Positions 43,512 to 53,904 of a stretch of 64,000 nucleotides of DNA are shown here, piece by piece. Position 1 is the first letter of the stretch. Every line of letters starts with the position of its first letter. The DNA lies in the NCBI GenBank assembly GCA_015060695.1, contig SUYA01000002.1, positions 307,565 through 371,564 of the forward strand, in the 5' to 3' direction. Position numbers and translations under genes: made by a program. The stretch comes from Mediterranea massiliensis. GTDB taxonomy: Bacteria; Bacteroidota; Bacteroidia; Bacteroidales; Bacteroidaceae. The notes under the pieces were generated by a model, which was not told the origin of the DNA, ran no database searches, and saw only the letters and a list, made by a program, of their open reading frames with translations.

Positions 43512-45464
43512 TTAGAGGGTTGTTTGACTTTGAGCAGCGTCCCATTCCTCCGAGGCACTCTCCCATTCTTCTACCACTCTATCTAATTGTTGTTTTAATT
43601 TCCCATGACGTTCATACAAAGTCATATCGGCAGCCCCTTCCGGTGTAGCCATCTGCGCTTCAAGCAAAGCAATGGCTGCTTCAATCTGTTCTATCTCATT
43701 TTCGCAATCGGTAACACGACGTTCTAATTTCTTCAAACGTTTAGCCAACTCCTTTTGTTGTTCATAAGTAAGTTTGTTCTGATTATTATCAGTTTCTTTC
43801 TTTTTCACAGAAGAAGCGGTAGGCGATGTGGTAAGTTGCAGTTCGCTAAGGTTTTCTATCTGTTTCTTCTTCAAAAAATCATAGATACCCCCCAAATGTT
43901 CCTTCACTTGTCCTCCTCCAAACTCATAAACTTTAGTTACCAATCCATCAAGGAAATCACGATCATGGCTAACGACAATAACGGTACCATCAAATTCGCG
44001 TATAGCCTCCTTCAGAATATCTTTCGAACGCATATCCAAGTGATTGGTCGGTTCATCGAGTATGAGGAAATTAACAGGTTCAAGCAATAATTTTATCATG
44101 GCCAAGCGGGTACGTTCACCTCCTGAAAGTACCTTAACTTTCTTCTCAGAAGCTTCTCCACCAAACATAAAGGCACCCAAAATATCACGTATCTTCAAAC
44201 GGACATCACCCACGGCTACACGATCGATTGTATCAAATACGGTCAATGATTCATTGAGTAATTGAGCTTGATTTTGAGCAAAGTAACCTAATTGTACATT
44301 GTGTCCTAAAGTTAAACGTCCGGTGTAATCAGTAACTTCATCCATGATACACTTGACAAGTGTTGTCTTCCCCTCTCCATTCTTTCCTACAAAAGCCACC
44401 TTTTCACCTCGATTGATAGTAAGATTAACACGGTCGAAGACTACTTGATTGCCATAAGCCTTACGCACCTCCTCACAAATAACCGGATAATTTCCACTAC
44501 GACTGCTGCACACAAACTTCAATCGAAGACTCGAATTATCTTCTTCGTCAATCTCCACACGTTCCAACTTTTCCAACTGCTTGATGCGACTTTGCACTTG
44601 CACCGCTTTAGTAGCCTTATAACGGAAACGCTCAATAAAAGCTTCGGTATCTTCTATCTGTTTTTGTTGATTTTCGAAAGCACGCAGTTGTTGCTCACGT
44701 CGTTCCTTACGTAAAACTACAAACTCATCGTATTTCACTTTATAGTCATAGATACGTCCACAGCTTATTTCAATAGTACGGGTAGTAACATTATTCAAGA
44801 ATGCCCGGTCGTGGCTGACCAATACGACAGCGTTGGCACGAGTTGCCAAAAAATTCTCCAACCATTGGATGCTTTCAATGTCAAGATGATTTGTTGGCTC
44901 ATCAAGCAATAACACATCGGGACGACGCAACAATAGTTTAGCCAACTCAATGCGCATACGCCAACCTCCCGAGAACTCAGAAGTAGGACGATTAAAATCA
45001 GCACGACTAAAGCCCAGCCCTTGCAAAGTACGTTCCAACTCGGCACGATAGTTTGTCCCTCCCATCATCAAGAAACGTTCATTTTCGTGAGTGAAGCGTT
45101 CTATTAACTTTTGATACTCCTCGCTTTCATAATCAACACGCTCGGACAATTGTACGTTCAATCGTTCCAACTCGGCTTGCATTTCGAAGATATGCTCATA
45201 GGCCAATTCGGCCTCTTCGATTACAGTGCGTTCATCACTCAATGTCATAACTTGAGGCAGATAGCCAATAGTGCACTCTTTAGGAATAGCAACCACACCT
45301 TTCATAGGTGTTTGCAAGCCTGCCAAAATCTTCAACATTGTCGATTTACCAGCACCGTTTTTCCCCACTAAAGCAATACGTTCTTTCTTGTTTATAACGT
45401 AGCTCACCTCCTCAAAAAGTGGTGTGGCATTAAACTCTACTTTCAGTCCTTCAATGGAAATCAT
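43512..45464 (-). CDS. ABC-F family ATPase
   Basis: A 650-residue protein with two ABC domains and no membrane segment, as in ribosome-associated ABC-F proteins. Domain 1 has GKNGAGKST (about 34-42), FSGGWRMR and LLLDEPTNHLD; domain 2 has GKNGEGKTT (about 362-370), LSGGERTR and LILDEPTNHLD. A linker rich in charged residues (about 240-300) joins them, and a coiled-coil tail (about 570-645) ends the protein, like Uup or YheS. It could be a translation factor; antibiotic resistance function cannot be told. Confidence 0.93.
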   Translation of the reverse strand: MISIEGLKVEFNATPLFEEVSYVINKKERIALVGKNGAGKSTMLKILAGLQTPMKGVVAIPKECTIGYLPQVMTLSDERTVIEEAELAYEHIFEMQAELERLNVQLSERVDYESEEYQKLIERFTHENERFLMMGGTNYRAELERTLQGLGFSRADFNRPTSEFSGGWRMRIELAKLLLRRPDVLLLDEPTNHLDIESIQWLENFLATRANAVVLVSHDRAFLNNVTTRTIEISCGRIYDYKVKYDEFVVLRKERREQQLRAFENQQKQIEDTEAFIERFRYKATKAVQVQSRIKQLEKLERVEIDEEDNSSLRLKFVCSSRSGNYPVICEEVRKAYGNQVVFDRVNLTINRGEKVAFVGKNGEGKTTLVKCIMDEVTDYTGRLTLGHNVQLGYFAQNQAQLLNESLTVFDTIDRVAVGDVRLKIRDILGAFMFGGEASEKKVKVLSGGERTRLAMIKLLLEPVNFLILDEPTNHLDMRSKDILKEAIREFDGTVIVVSHDRDFLDGLVTKVYEFGGGQVKEHLGGIYDFLKKKQIENLSELQLTTSPTASSVKKKETDNNQNKLTYEQQKELAKRLKKLERRVTDCENEIEQIEAAIALLEAQMATPEGAADMTLYERHGKLKQQLDRVVEEWESASEEWDAAQSQTTL

Positions 45465-45487
45465 CTCTTCCGTTATTTACAAAACAA

Positions 45488-45522
45488 ACGAGCTACCAGT
45501 ATTTTTATTGCCGATAGCTCGT
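45488..45522 (-). terminator. Terminator of the nucleotidyltransferase gene
   Basis: ACGAGCTA (45488-45495) pairs with TAGCTCGT (45515-45522), extendable with wobbles to eleven pairs. On the minus strand it is followed by TTGTTTTG. Confidence 0.7.
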
Positions 45523-45563
45523 ATCTTTTATTTATTCAATGCTACACAATAGCACTGAGTTTT

Positions 45564-46475
45564 TTAAAACAATTTTTCAGGATATTCACCCGCTTCAATC
45601 AATGATTGAATTTTAGCAACTACACTCGGACGGTCTTCCGGATAAGTTACACCAAACCATTTGCTGGTGGTATCGAGCACTTCTACAGTGGCAGTACCTT
45701 CTACAATCAATTTATCTACCAACAACGGGATAAAGAATTCACTCTTTAAGTTTTCCATGTTTTTAGGATCTGAAAGGAATGCCTTAAAGAAATCCAGACT
45801 ATAGTCGAAATAATCAGGAGTAAATCCCCAGAAATTCATACTTACCGGAGTTGTTTCAGGAGTAGCAACCCATTGATCGTCATCGTCCATGTATTTTACT
45901 TCACCATCCATACGTTGGATTTTGGTGCGTTCAACAACTGTTGTCAACATACGATTTTCATCTGTTCCACAAATACCGCGCGACACAGTTCCACTTTCAC
46001 TCAATGTATTTCCTACACGGAATCCCACCATTGCGTATTTATTCTTAGAGCCTTCGGGCAGTGCAGAAAGGAATTCTGCCATTGCACGATAAGAATCACG
46101 ACCATAGAAGTCATCGCAATTAATTACCGCAAATGGTTCCTTAATTACATCAGCTCCCATCATAAGCGCATGGTTAGTGCCCCATGGCTTTTGACGGCCT
46201 TCAGGACAAGTAAATCCTTCGGGCAAAGAATCAATTGACTGGAATACCAATTCACAAGGGATGTGACCTTCATACTTAGAAATAATCTTTTCACGGAAAT
46301 CTTGCTCGAAATCTTTACGGATAACGAAAACCAACTTACCAAAACCGGCATTAATGGCATCGTAAATAGAATAATCCATAATAGTTTCTCCGTTAGGACC
46401 GAGGCCATCCAATTGTTTTAAGCCTCCATAGCGGCTACCCATACCGGCGGCCAACAAGAAAAGAGTAGGTTTCAT
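45564..46475 (-). CDS. Sugar-nucleotide-type nucleotidyltransferase
   Basis: The 303-residue protein has the NTP-transferase fold: FLLAAGMGSRYGGLKQLDGLGP (in two parts, about 6-27) for nucleotide binding, NCDDFYG for the metal aspartate (about 109-115), and VSMNFWGFTPDYFD. No hexapeptide-repeat C-terminal domain is present. The sugar substrate is unknown. The ATG at 46475 is chosen over a longer frame because that extension crosses a consensus promoter. Confidence 0.85.
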   Translation of the reverse strand: MKPTLFLLAAGMGSRYGGLKQLDGLGPNGETIMDYSIYDAINAGFGKLVFVIRKDFEQDFREKIISKYEGHIPCELVFQSIDSLPEGFTCPEGRQKPWGTNHALMMGADVIKEPFAVINCDDFYGRDSYRAMAEFLSALPEGSKNKYAMVGFRVGNTLSESGTVSRGICGTDENRMLTTVVERTKIQRMDGEVKYMDDDDQWVATPETTPVSMNFWGFTPDYFDYSLDFFKAFLSDPKNMENLKSEFFIPLLVDKLIVEGTATVEVLDTTSKWFGVTYPEDRPSVVAKIQSLIEAGEYPEKLF

Positions 46476-46525
46476 AATATATATTTTTTTTGTAAATAAA
46501 TGCCTTATTTTGTTATTGATTGCTG

Positions 46526-46557
46526 CAAAGGTAATAAAAAAGGTTTCAGCCACCAAA
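46526..46557 (-). promoter_or_regulatory. Promoter of the nucleotidyltransferase gene
   Basis: On the minus strand TTTG (46557-46554) and TACCTTTG (46533-46526) are 20 bases apart; the ATG is 50 bases downstream. Confidence 0.75.
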
Positions 46558-46734
46558 CAAAGAGCTAAAAGTTTCTTGTTTTTAATTTAAGTTTTACGAA
46601 CAAAGAAAGTATAGTTTTCTGTGCCGTATGTCACAAAAAAAATGAATTTCTTTATGAACCACTAAATAATACTCAATTCTAAAAGCAATGAGCAAAATAG
46701 ATAGGAAATCGAAGGTTCTTTTCATGTTTATAAT

Positions 46735-46814
46735 TTACCTATAGATAGAAGAGCAACTACCTATAAGTAGTGAGCCAACTACCTATAGGTAATCGACTAA
46801 CTACCTATAGGTAG
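46735..46814. repeat. Four-unit CTACCTATAGGTAG array, 22-base period
   Basis: Palindromic 14-base units start at 46735, 46757, 46779 and 46801, exactly 22 bases apart, with 8-base spacers (AAGAGCAA, TGAGCCAA, TCGACTAA). The last unit is a perfect CTACCTATAGGTAG; earlier ones differ by one to three bases. It sits about 60 bases past the TamL stop codon, in the gap between TamL and the nucleotidyltransferase promoter. The remaining 46558-46734 shows no other feature. Confidence 0.92.
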
Positions 46815-46875
46815 TTGAATAACTTAATATAAGCACTTCAAATACCTGATTATCAATACATTACAAAACCGCAAA

Positions 46876-49242
46876 TCAGAACGGATAACCGATAGCAAAA
46901 TGAAGGGCTAAATTATCTTTGAACTTAGGCATATTAAAATAACCGCTACGACCATTTTCATAAGGATAATGAAGGCCTACACCTAAATCTAAACGAAATA
47001 CCAGAAAATCCATATCATATCGGATACCAGTACCTGTACCAAGTGCTATCTGATTTAAAAAGTTACGAACACTAAACGCAGCACCCGGACGAGCCGAATC
47101 TTTACGTAATAGCCATACATTACCGGCATCTAAGAATATAGCTCCATGAAGATCACCCAACAAACGAAAACGATACTCTATATTGGCCTCTAAACGGATA
47201 TCACCCACATGGTTAATAAAACCATATTGATCGTCAGTAGAATGATAGCTTCCCGGCCCCAAACTACGAGCAGCAAAAGCACGTACACTATTCGCACCAC
47301 CAATATAAAATTGTTCGGTATAAGGAGCTGACATCGCATTACCATACGACCAAACAACACCTGCCGCTAAACGTGAAGCAATCTTTTGATTTCTATCTAT
47401 CAGCAAATGATAACGAAACTCCGAGTTTATCTTCAAGAACTGAGCAAAGGGTACACCAAGCAACTTCTTATCCTTTTCACTAAACGATTGTCCCAAGAGT
47501 TGATAAAGACATGAAGTCACATTGCCTGCCGAAGTCAAACTGGTTTGCCACCAAATAGGATTTCTGACACCACGCACCGAGGCATTATCATAAGTAAACG
47601 AATAAGACATAGCGGGTATAAACTGGTTGCGCAAACTGACATAGAGTGCCGGATTATTCTCTTGCAATTGTCTAAACTCTTCCGTTGGATCCCTAAGTAC
47701 ATTGAACGTCAATCGAAAAGGAGTAATGCTATGCTTTATGGTAGCCGTAGGTTGAAAGTCATAGGTAGCATTGCCACCAAAAGCCAATAGTTTGTAATAT
47801 TTAGCTCGATTCAATTGATCTACATAAAGTTTAAAAGTGGTAGTAGCAGGAAAATCATACTCTCTGTCACCCATACGGGGAAATAACACACGAGGAAAAG
47901 TCAGTGAGGTAGCTATACCCCATTCATAACTATTCATCTTCGAAGAACTATTACGACCTGTTTGCCATTCATATGCCCCCTTCAACTCAAGCGACAACAA
48001 TTCACCACCTCCGAAAATATTATTCTTAGACAATGTAAACGAAGCGCCAGGCCCCATCTGATTATTACTCTTAGTCTTTATATTAAAATCTAGTTCTGCA
48101 TCATATGGTTTATCAAGCGCGGCCATAATACTATAATCAAGGGTATCACTGATATAAGCAGTATCACGAGGAGTATAACGCATTTCTGTATAACGGAAAA
48201 CACCAATATTAGCCAAACGCTCTTGCACTCTATTTTGACGATAAAGACTATATAATTTATCCATCCTCTGTTGGCGTTCCATACCCGTACTATCTGCTAC
48301 TTGCTGTTTACGTCTATAACCTTGATAGTTTACCCAACGATAAAGCATCTTTGGACGTACTTTCAACTTGTCGTGATAATAAATTTGCAAATTCTTATAA
48401 TGTACACTATCAGTTGGACGTTCGTTATTCCTACCCAACAAATAAAACGAAATAGTATCGCTCAGATAAAAGGGCTTTTCTGCTACTGTCGGAACCCCTT
48501 CGGCCGGTATCATACGCAATGCTACATGCCCCCCACGCACCAAAGTCGTATCGGCTTGATAAGTCATATAATCAGGACGGAAATAATAACATCCCACATT
48601 ACGCAACAAGGTGCTTAGACGAGTACGTTCTCCATCCAAATCGGTTACATTAAATTGCTCACCCGGACTAATCAATGAACGAGGCCGACTACGCTCCAAA
48701 ATACGCAAAGTTCTTTCACTAAATCCTTTATAATAGACAGTATCTATCACATAAGGATTACGGAAATTGACTGTATATTGCAACTTGGCTTTCAATGAAT
48801 CATTCGAATTAATAAAAGTTCGATAGGATACATCCCCATTGAAATAGCCATAATCGCGTAAAATATTCTCAGCAGCCTTCTGACGAATAGCAGGATTGAC
48901 CGAAGATAGCAACACCGGGTCTGCTGCAAAATGATCGAATATCCAACGCCCCAAACCTTTCTTTTCTTGATACTTATTAAAACCATTGTAAATCCAAAGC
49001 CCAATGGGAAAAGGAATACGTAAACTTGAGCTACCCAAGAAAGAATTATTAGGAGCTGTAGCCAGAGCTGCTTCTACTTCGGACAAGGCGGTTTCACCAA
49101 CAGAAGTATTTGGAGCATCTGCTATAATCATAGATTTCTGCCCCGTATAAAGGATTTCACCTTGAGGCAAATTCTTCGTCGTAGAGCAGGAGAATAGCAC
49201 ACATACAATAACTACCAGTCCTAATATCATTCTTCTGTTCAT
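46876..49242 (-). CDS. tamL: TamL: lipoprotein BamA/TamA-family outer-membrane protein
   Basis: The 788-residue protein is an Omp85-type insertase. The signal ends in the lipobox VLFSC (C19), a feature of the Bacteroidetes TamA variant called TamL. POTRA-like repeats occupy about 40-350, and the C-terminal 400 residues form the barrel with the Omp85 motif FYIGGANSVRAFAARSLGPG and a final aromatic (IGYPF). Immediately downstream of TamB, 5 bases apart, with which it should form the translocation and assembly module. Confidence 0.9.
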   Translation of the reverse strand: MNRRMILGLVVIVCVLFSCSTTKNLPQGEILYTGQKSMIIADAPNTSVGETALSEVEAALATAPNNSFLGSSSLRIPFPIGLWIYNGFNKYQEKKGLGRWIFDHFAADPVLLSSVNPAIRQKAAENILRDYGYFNGDVSYRTFINSNDSLKAKLQYTVNFRNPYVIDTVYYKGFSERTLRILERSRPRSLISPGEQFNVTDLDGERTRLSTLLRNVGCYYFRPDYMTYQADTTLVRGGHVALRMIPAEGVPTVAEKPFYLSDTISFYLLGRNNERPTDSVHYKNLQIYYHDKLKVRPKMLYRWVNYQGYRRKQQVADSTGMERQQRMDKLYSLYRQNRVQERLANIGVFRYTEMRYTPRDTAYISDTLDYSIMAALDKPYDAELDFNIKTKSNNQMGPGASFTLSKNNIFGGGELLSLELKGAYEWQTGRNSSSKMNSYEWGIATSLTFPRVLFPRMGDREYDFPATTTFKLYVDQLNRAKYYKLLAFGGNATYDFQPTATIKHSITPFRLTFNVLRDPTEEFRQLQENNPALYVSLRNQFIPAMSYSFTYDNASVRGVRNPIWWQTSLTSAGNVTSCLYQLLGQSFSEKDKKLLGVPFAQFLKINSEFRYHLLIDRNQKIASRLAAGVVWSYGNAMSAPYTEQFYIGGANSVRAFAARSLGPGSYHSTDDQYGFINHVGDIRLEANIEYRFRLLGDLHGAIFLDAGNVWLLRKDSARPGAAFSVRNFLNQIALGTGTGIRYDMDFLVFRLDLGVGLHYPYENGRSGYFNMPKFKDNLALHFAIGYPF

Positions 49243-49247
49243 AAAGC

Positions 49248-52200
49248 CTACTTTTTCTTTTTGAAAATAAACAATTCACCCAACCGGTCTACTTTCTTAC
49301 GGAGTACTATACCCGCTCCGGTTTCGGTGATTTCTCCATCAAGTATACTCTCATAATTTTTATTGTGGAAGACACGAACATAACGAGTTCCAGTATTATC
49401 CAATCTATACTCCAAAGAAATGTTATCTATAAACGACTCTGCATTGTTGGTCGCATTATTCCCACTGGTCACCTTACCACCTATGACTATCTGCACCCTA
49501 TCATTAAAAAAACGTTGAGAATAACGGAAACTATAGTCTGTCTGAGTATCACCGGTTTCAGCAGAAGTACGATTTTCCACGCCCAAACTAAGATTTGCAT
49601 TCGAACTTTGTAAAGCCGACCCAGCCAAAGCATTGATTTGACTTTGCAACACACTATTTAAGGCTGTTCCCATATCGAGTCCACCACCTTTAACGCCACT
49701 ATTCAAATAAATACCGGTAGCCAACATGGCTATAGCTTGTTTGCTTCGCTCCTCTGCTCCCATGGCTTGCAATTCATTTTGTATAGCAACATCTTCAGGA
49801 GCAGCAATATCAAATACTAATTCAGGAGCTTCCAATCGATTTTTAATAGAAATAGAGACATCAAAATTGACCATCCGTGTAGCACCGTCTCCATCGGCTA
49901 CCGAAGCCCTTATACGCTCTGTTGCTTTCAAATTAAGTTCTGGATTCATAATATTTCCACGCCAATCGACGTAACTGCCACTACTGAAAGCAAACTCTTT
50001 CAATGGGATAATAGGCAATGAGTACTTCATTGTTCCTCCGGAAAGCGTATATCGACCGGTAAAATTTAAGTCGCCCTGCGGCGAATATTGCATATTTAGG
50101 TCTCCCCCTCCCTCTAATTCAACGTATTTACTACGGTCGCTACTGAGATCAGCACGTAAACGTACTGCCTCATCAATATGCACCTGCATATTCATGTTTA
50201 AACCGCCCAATGACATAACTGGTGTTTTATCGTTCTTTACACTGGCGGTATCTGTAAATGAAGTAAATGTCACCAAACCATCCAAACGGTCTTCTACCGT
50301 AAGCGGAGATTCTGTCAAAACATAGGTAACATCTGTGTTACCCAACAGATTCATATTACCTCGCATAGTCAATGCATCAAGTGCTCCCCGGATTCGGGCA
50401 TTCAAATCGACAAACACCTTACCATACACCAAACTTTCACGAGTGCGAGGAGCATCGAGCAATGTATAATTTTCTGCATTCAACGTAAGATTGGCCGTTG
50501 GATTTGCTAAATTTCTCAAGTCAATCAAACCATCAATGGTAAAAGGATTCTTACTTGTAGTATAAATAGAAAACTTATCGAAATGCAACTGATTATCCGC
50601 CAATACCACTGGACGATTATCAAACCAATAACGAGCTCCTACTTGACGGGCATATAAGGATACACTATCCATTTTTAATTCACCATTTAGTGCAGGTTTT
50701 TCCATTGTTCCATTCATCGAAATCTCTCCATCCAACTCGCCGGTCATAGTAATGAGTTGCCCGGGAACAAAAGCATTAATCATCCGCAAGGGGAAACTTT
50801 CTAAAGAAGTATTCACATCCATCTGTTGTTTCTCTCCCTGCTGATGCAACAATCCATCTGCCAGTAATACTTCCCGATTATCATACATCATGTAGGCATT
50901 TAAATAATGTTTATCCTCTCCACCAGGAAGCCAGGTAGCACCCAAGCCTATATCCCCTACCGAACGATTCTCAAAAGTCAAATTTTCTATCGAAGATTCG
51001 GCCGAAAGTTGCAAATTAGATTCATCTTGCACAAATAAAGCATCTACCGTAAGCAAGCCGGTCAATCGAGGCACATAAGGCAACACATCACTCAACTTTT
51101 CTAAATTTAAGCGGCTTAATGCCATGTTCATATTTTGTAATGAGACCGTATCCTCTCTATTAGAGACAAGACGAAAGCCTAATCCATCTTCACTCTCCAT
51201 ATTAATATGAGCATATGCTCTCATATTCTTATGTAAATAGGCCCAATTAGAACCGTCTATAAAACGGAATTTATTGTAAGCAATAATAGGTTCTTCAGGA
51301 GTTAATCGTAATAACAAACCATTTCCTTTTCCGTTCCCTTCGGTCAAAGGGCGGAAATTAGCACCCAATAGGATACCTGTATTGCCCTTATCATCCGCAT
51401 AATCTAAGGTTAACTCTGCATCATCGTTGCGCACTTCAGCCGTTAACGAGGTAGAGAAAGTTACATGCGGATGCCCCGGTGCATTGATGATACCGGCCTG
51501 CATGCGAAGTTTAGTTGTATCTTGCTTAGTCAAAACATAAATGGTATCCATCTGTAACGAATCCATACGAAAACCATGAATGGCCGCCCGACCGTTAATT
51601 CCCACTTGCGGTGTCAGTCCGAAACTGACTTTTATATCATCGTATGCAATATTTTTAGTAGCTAAATAATAGCTAAGTGGATTCTCTTTTCCCGCCATCA
51701 AATGGAAACCGGCTGACGGCATCAGTTGACGCAAAGCAGCATGATTAATATAACGATCATCTATCTGTTGGAGTAACAATGTTGTAAATTCATTGCCTTT
51801 TTCCATCATTTTCTTCAAAGTACTACGGGCACGGAAGCGAAAATTCAAATCACCGGCATCAAGACGTATCTTTACCGAATCATGGCGTGCCTCAGAGGCT
51901 ATTTTAAAAGCAAAAGGACGTTTTAACGGTTGAGGTGCCAAGCCCAATTCATAAAGTGCCACTTGTGAAACATCCATATTGAGTTGACCGTCTAAATAAG
52001 TCTTATCAAAACGCAGATTTCCATCTGCATTCATTTTTAATAAAGAATTATTGCTATGCAATTTCAATGAAGCTACTGATTCTTTTAATCCGGCTTTCAA
52101 ATCAATATCAGTTACCTTCCAATGTCCATAATGTAATTGATCTAAACGAGCTTTTACATCCGCAACTGTTTTTGAGGAAGCGAAATCAAGCCCCTTCCCG

Positions 52201-53762
52201 TGCGCATCTAATGTTGTTGTAAGCAAATAGAGAGAGTCTTGTGGCATGAAATGATTCAATTGCAAGGAATCTACTCTCAGATGTGCTTCATAATTTTGAG
52301 TAGAAGTGTTATAAGAAGCATCTAACTCTAAAGAACCTTCACTTTCAGTAAGATGCATGGTAGCTTGGTATTGAGAGCCTTCAATAGTCAAGCAAGAGTT
52401 CATTTGCATGGAATCGGGCACTATCAACGAGCCCTCAGAAGTTACCTCAGCAAGTCCCGTCAAGAAATTCAAGTCATGGGTTTGCATGGCAAAATCGAAT
52501 TGTCCCGAACGATATAGACTATCTGCCAAGTGCCGTACAAGTCCTTGACCTTTCAATTCGAAAGCGCCCGGAAGATTAACGAAAAAACGAGAGAGTTGCA
52601 TTTCTCTTAGATTACCCTCCGTTCCTGCATGAATTACTAACGGATGCTCCGGATAGGCTTCTTTAAATGTATCAGGTAGATTCCCCGTTAACAATATTAC
52701 ATCTTGTTTGCCTATACGGGCTTGGAACAGAGCCGACAGATGACCATTGGTAGGTAAATCTATCAACTCCCAATAGGTATGAGCATGGAAACTCATTTCA
52801 CTATGTGGAGTTTGTAATTTAAGCATCGGGATTTCTATTACACTGCTATCGGCTTGTAAGCGGCCAGTACCTGAAATAATATTCAAACCACTTTGTTCGG
52901 CCATAGTGAGTGTACGAATGTGTGCAGAAATGTTACGACCTGCATAATTTACTGAATCAACAGCCAATTTAATGTTGCGCAAGGCTATATGCGAAGGGTC
53001 GAATCCGGGCATCAATGTATCGTTACCAACATCATAATGTAACGAAGCTTTGTCCATAAGAAAACGTTGCCACCCATAGTATTGATGCAACAAATCGGCT
53101 TTTGCTTCCGATATTTGTGCCATACCGATACGTGCATTCAGTTTCACAGAGTCGAAAGGCATATCTAAAAGTAGCCCAATGTTTTTCAGTTCTAAGGTAT
53201 GTAATTTAATTTTCCAAGGTAGGGAAGTTGTAGTATCTTCGGGAGTAACAGTAGTGTCATTAAGCGTTACCTGCAGTTGGGTATTATCCAACTCTACTTG
53301 ATTAAGAGTGACCTCTTCATTTGTCAAATCAACACCGTGGCTTTCCAAGAAAAAACGCCCCAAACGCCCTTTCAGTTTCATACCCTCAAGCATTGTTGAA
53401 GTATTGAACTGTACATTCTCTAAAGTCACTTCGTCTATTTCTACCTGCCCGGCCAACAAAGGCAATGCTTGTACTCTTATATTAAGTTTGTCCAAATTAA
53501 GCAAAGTATCGGAATATTGTACCACGCAGACATCCGTTATCTGAAGATTTAAGGGAAAACGCAAATCTATACGCCCTACATTAATCTCCATACCGCTTGC
53601 TTCAGAAGCCATGGCCGTAGCTTTCTGCCGTATTAAGTTTTGTACGGGTGGCACATATAGCAATGCCATCAATATAACAAACAGCACTATAGGGGTCAAT
53701 AGCACGCCAAGCACTACTCTTCCCCATCTTCTTTTTTGGGTTACCGGGACTTCTTCCATCAA
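49248..53762 (-). CDS. tamB: Translocation/assembly module TamB (AsmA-like)
   Basis: A 1504-residue periplasm-spanning protein with one N-terminal helix (about 15-35) and long repetitive beta structure thought to form a hydrophobic groove. The C-terminal TamB domain is clear: SLEYRLDNTGTRYVRVFHNKN in two parts (about 1455-1475), preceded by DYSFRYSQRFFNDRVQIVIGGK. The gene lies between an M16 peptidase and TamL, all on the minus strand. TamB and TamL deliver outer-membrane proteins or lipids. Confidence 0.92.
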   Translation of the reverse strand: MMEEVPVTQKRRWGRVVLGVLLTPIVLFVILMALLYVPPVQNLIRQKATAMASEASGMEINVGRIDLRFPLNLQITDVCVVQYSDTLLNLDKLNIRVQALPLLAGQVEIDEVTLENVQFNTSTMLEGMKLKGRLGRFFLESHGVDLTNEEVTLNQVELDNTQLQVTLNDTTVTPEDTTTSLPWKIKLHTLELKNIGLLLDMPFDSVKLNARIGMAQISEAKADLLHQYYGWQRFLMDKASLHYDVGNDTLMPGFDPSHIALRNIKLAVDSVNYAGRNISAHIRTLTMAEQSGLNIISGTGRLQADSSVIEIPMLKLQTPHSEMSFHAHTYWELIDLPTNGHLSALFQARIGKQDVILLTGNLPDTFKEAYPEHPLVIHAGTEGNLREMQLSRFFVNLPGAFELKGQGLVRHLADSLYRSGQFDFAMQTHDLNFLTGLAEVTSEGSLIVPDSMQMNSCLTIEGSQYQATMHLTESEGSLELDASYNTSTQNYEAHLRVDSLQLNHFMPQDSLYLLTTTLDAHGKGLDFASSKTVADVKARLDQLHYGHWKVTDIDLKAGLKESVASLKLHSNNSLLKMNADGNLRFDKTYLDGQLNMDVSQVALYELGLAPQPLKRPFAFKIASEARHDSVKIRLDAGDLNFRFRARSTLKKMMEKGNEFTTLLLQQIDDRYINHAALRQLMPSAGFHLMAGKENPLSYYLATKNIAYDDIKVSFGLTPQVGINGRAAIHGFRMDSLQMDTIYVLTKQDTTKLRMQAGIINAPGHPHVTFSTSLTAEVRNDDAELTLDYADDKGNTGILLGANFRPLTEGNGKGNGLLLRLTPEEPIIAYNKFRFIDGSNWAYLHKNMRAYAHINMESEDGLGFRLVSNREDTVSLQNMNMALSRLNLEKLSDVLPYVPRLTGLLTVDALFVQDESNLQLSAESSIENLTFENRSVGDIGLGATWLPGGEDKHYLNAYMMYDNREVLLADGLLHQQGEKQQMDVNTSLESFPLRMINAFVPGQLITMTGELDGEISMNGTMEKPALNGELKMDSVSLYARQVGARYWFDNRPVVLADNQLHFDKFSIYTTSKNPFTIDGLIDLRNLANPTANLTLNAENYTLLDAPRTRESLVYGKVFVDLNARIRGALDALTMRGNMNLLGNTDVTYVLTESPLTVEDRLDGLVTFTSFTDTASVKNDKTPVMSLGGLNMNMQVHIDEAVRLRADLSSDRSKYVELEGGGDLNMQYSPQGDLNFTGRYTLSGGTMKYSLPIIPLKEFAFSSGSYVDWRGNIMNPELNLKATERIRASVADGDGATRMVNFDVSISIKNRLEAPELVFDIAAPEDVAIQNELQAMGAEERSKQAIAMLATGIYLNSGVKGGGLDMGTALNSVLQSQINALAGSALQSSNANLSLGVENRTSAETGDTQTDYSFRYSQRFFNDRVQIVIGGKVTSGNNATNNAESFIDNISLEYRLDNTGTRYVRVFHNKNYESILDGEITETGAGIVLRKKVDRLGELFIFKKKK

Positions 53763-53904
53763 CTTTGTGTCACTAAATCTTCACAAAGAAAACAAATAAT
53801 TTGCAATTTCGGTTTAGCAAACCGTTAAAAAGAACTATTTCTGCTGAAGAGAGCGACAAAAAGAGTGTTTTGGTACAGCAAAATCAACGTAAATGAAGCA
53901 TTAT

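Noticed and set aside
53810..53824. CGGTTT-AGC-AAACCG hairpin as terminator between the M16 gene and tamB
   Set aside because: The stem is six pairs and no T run follows on the minus strand.
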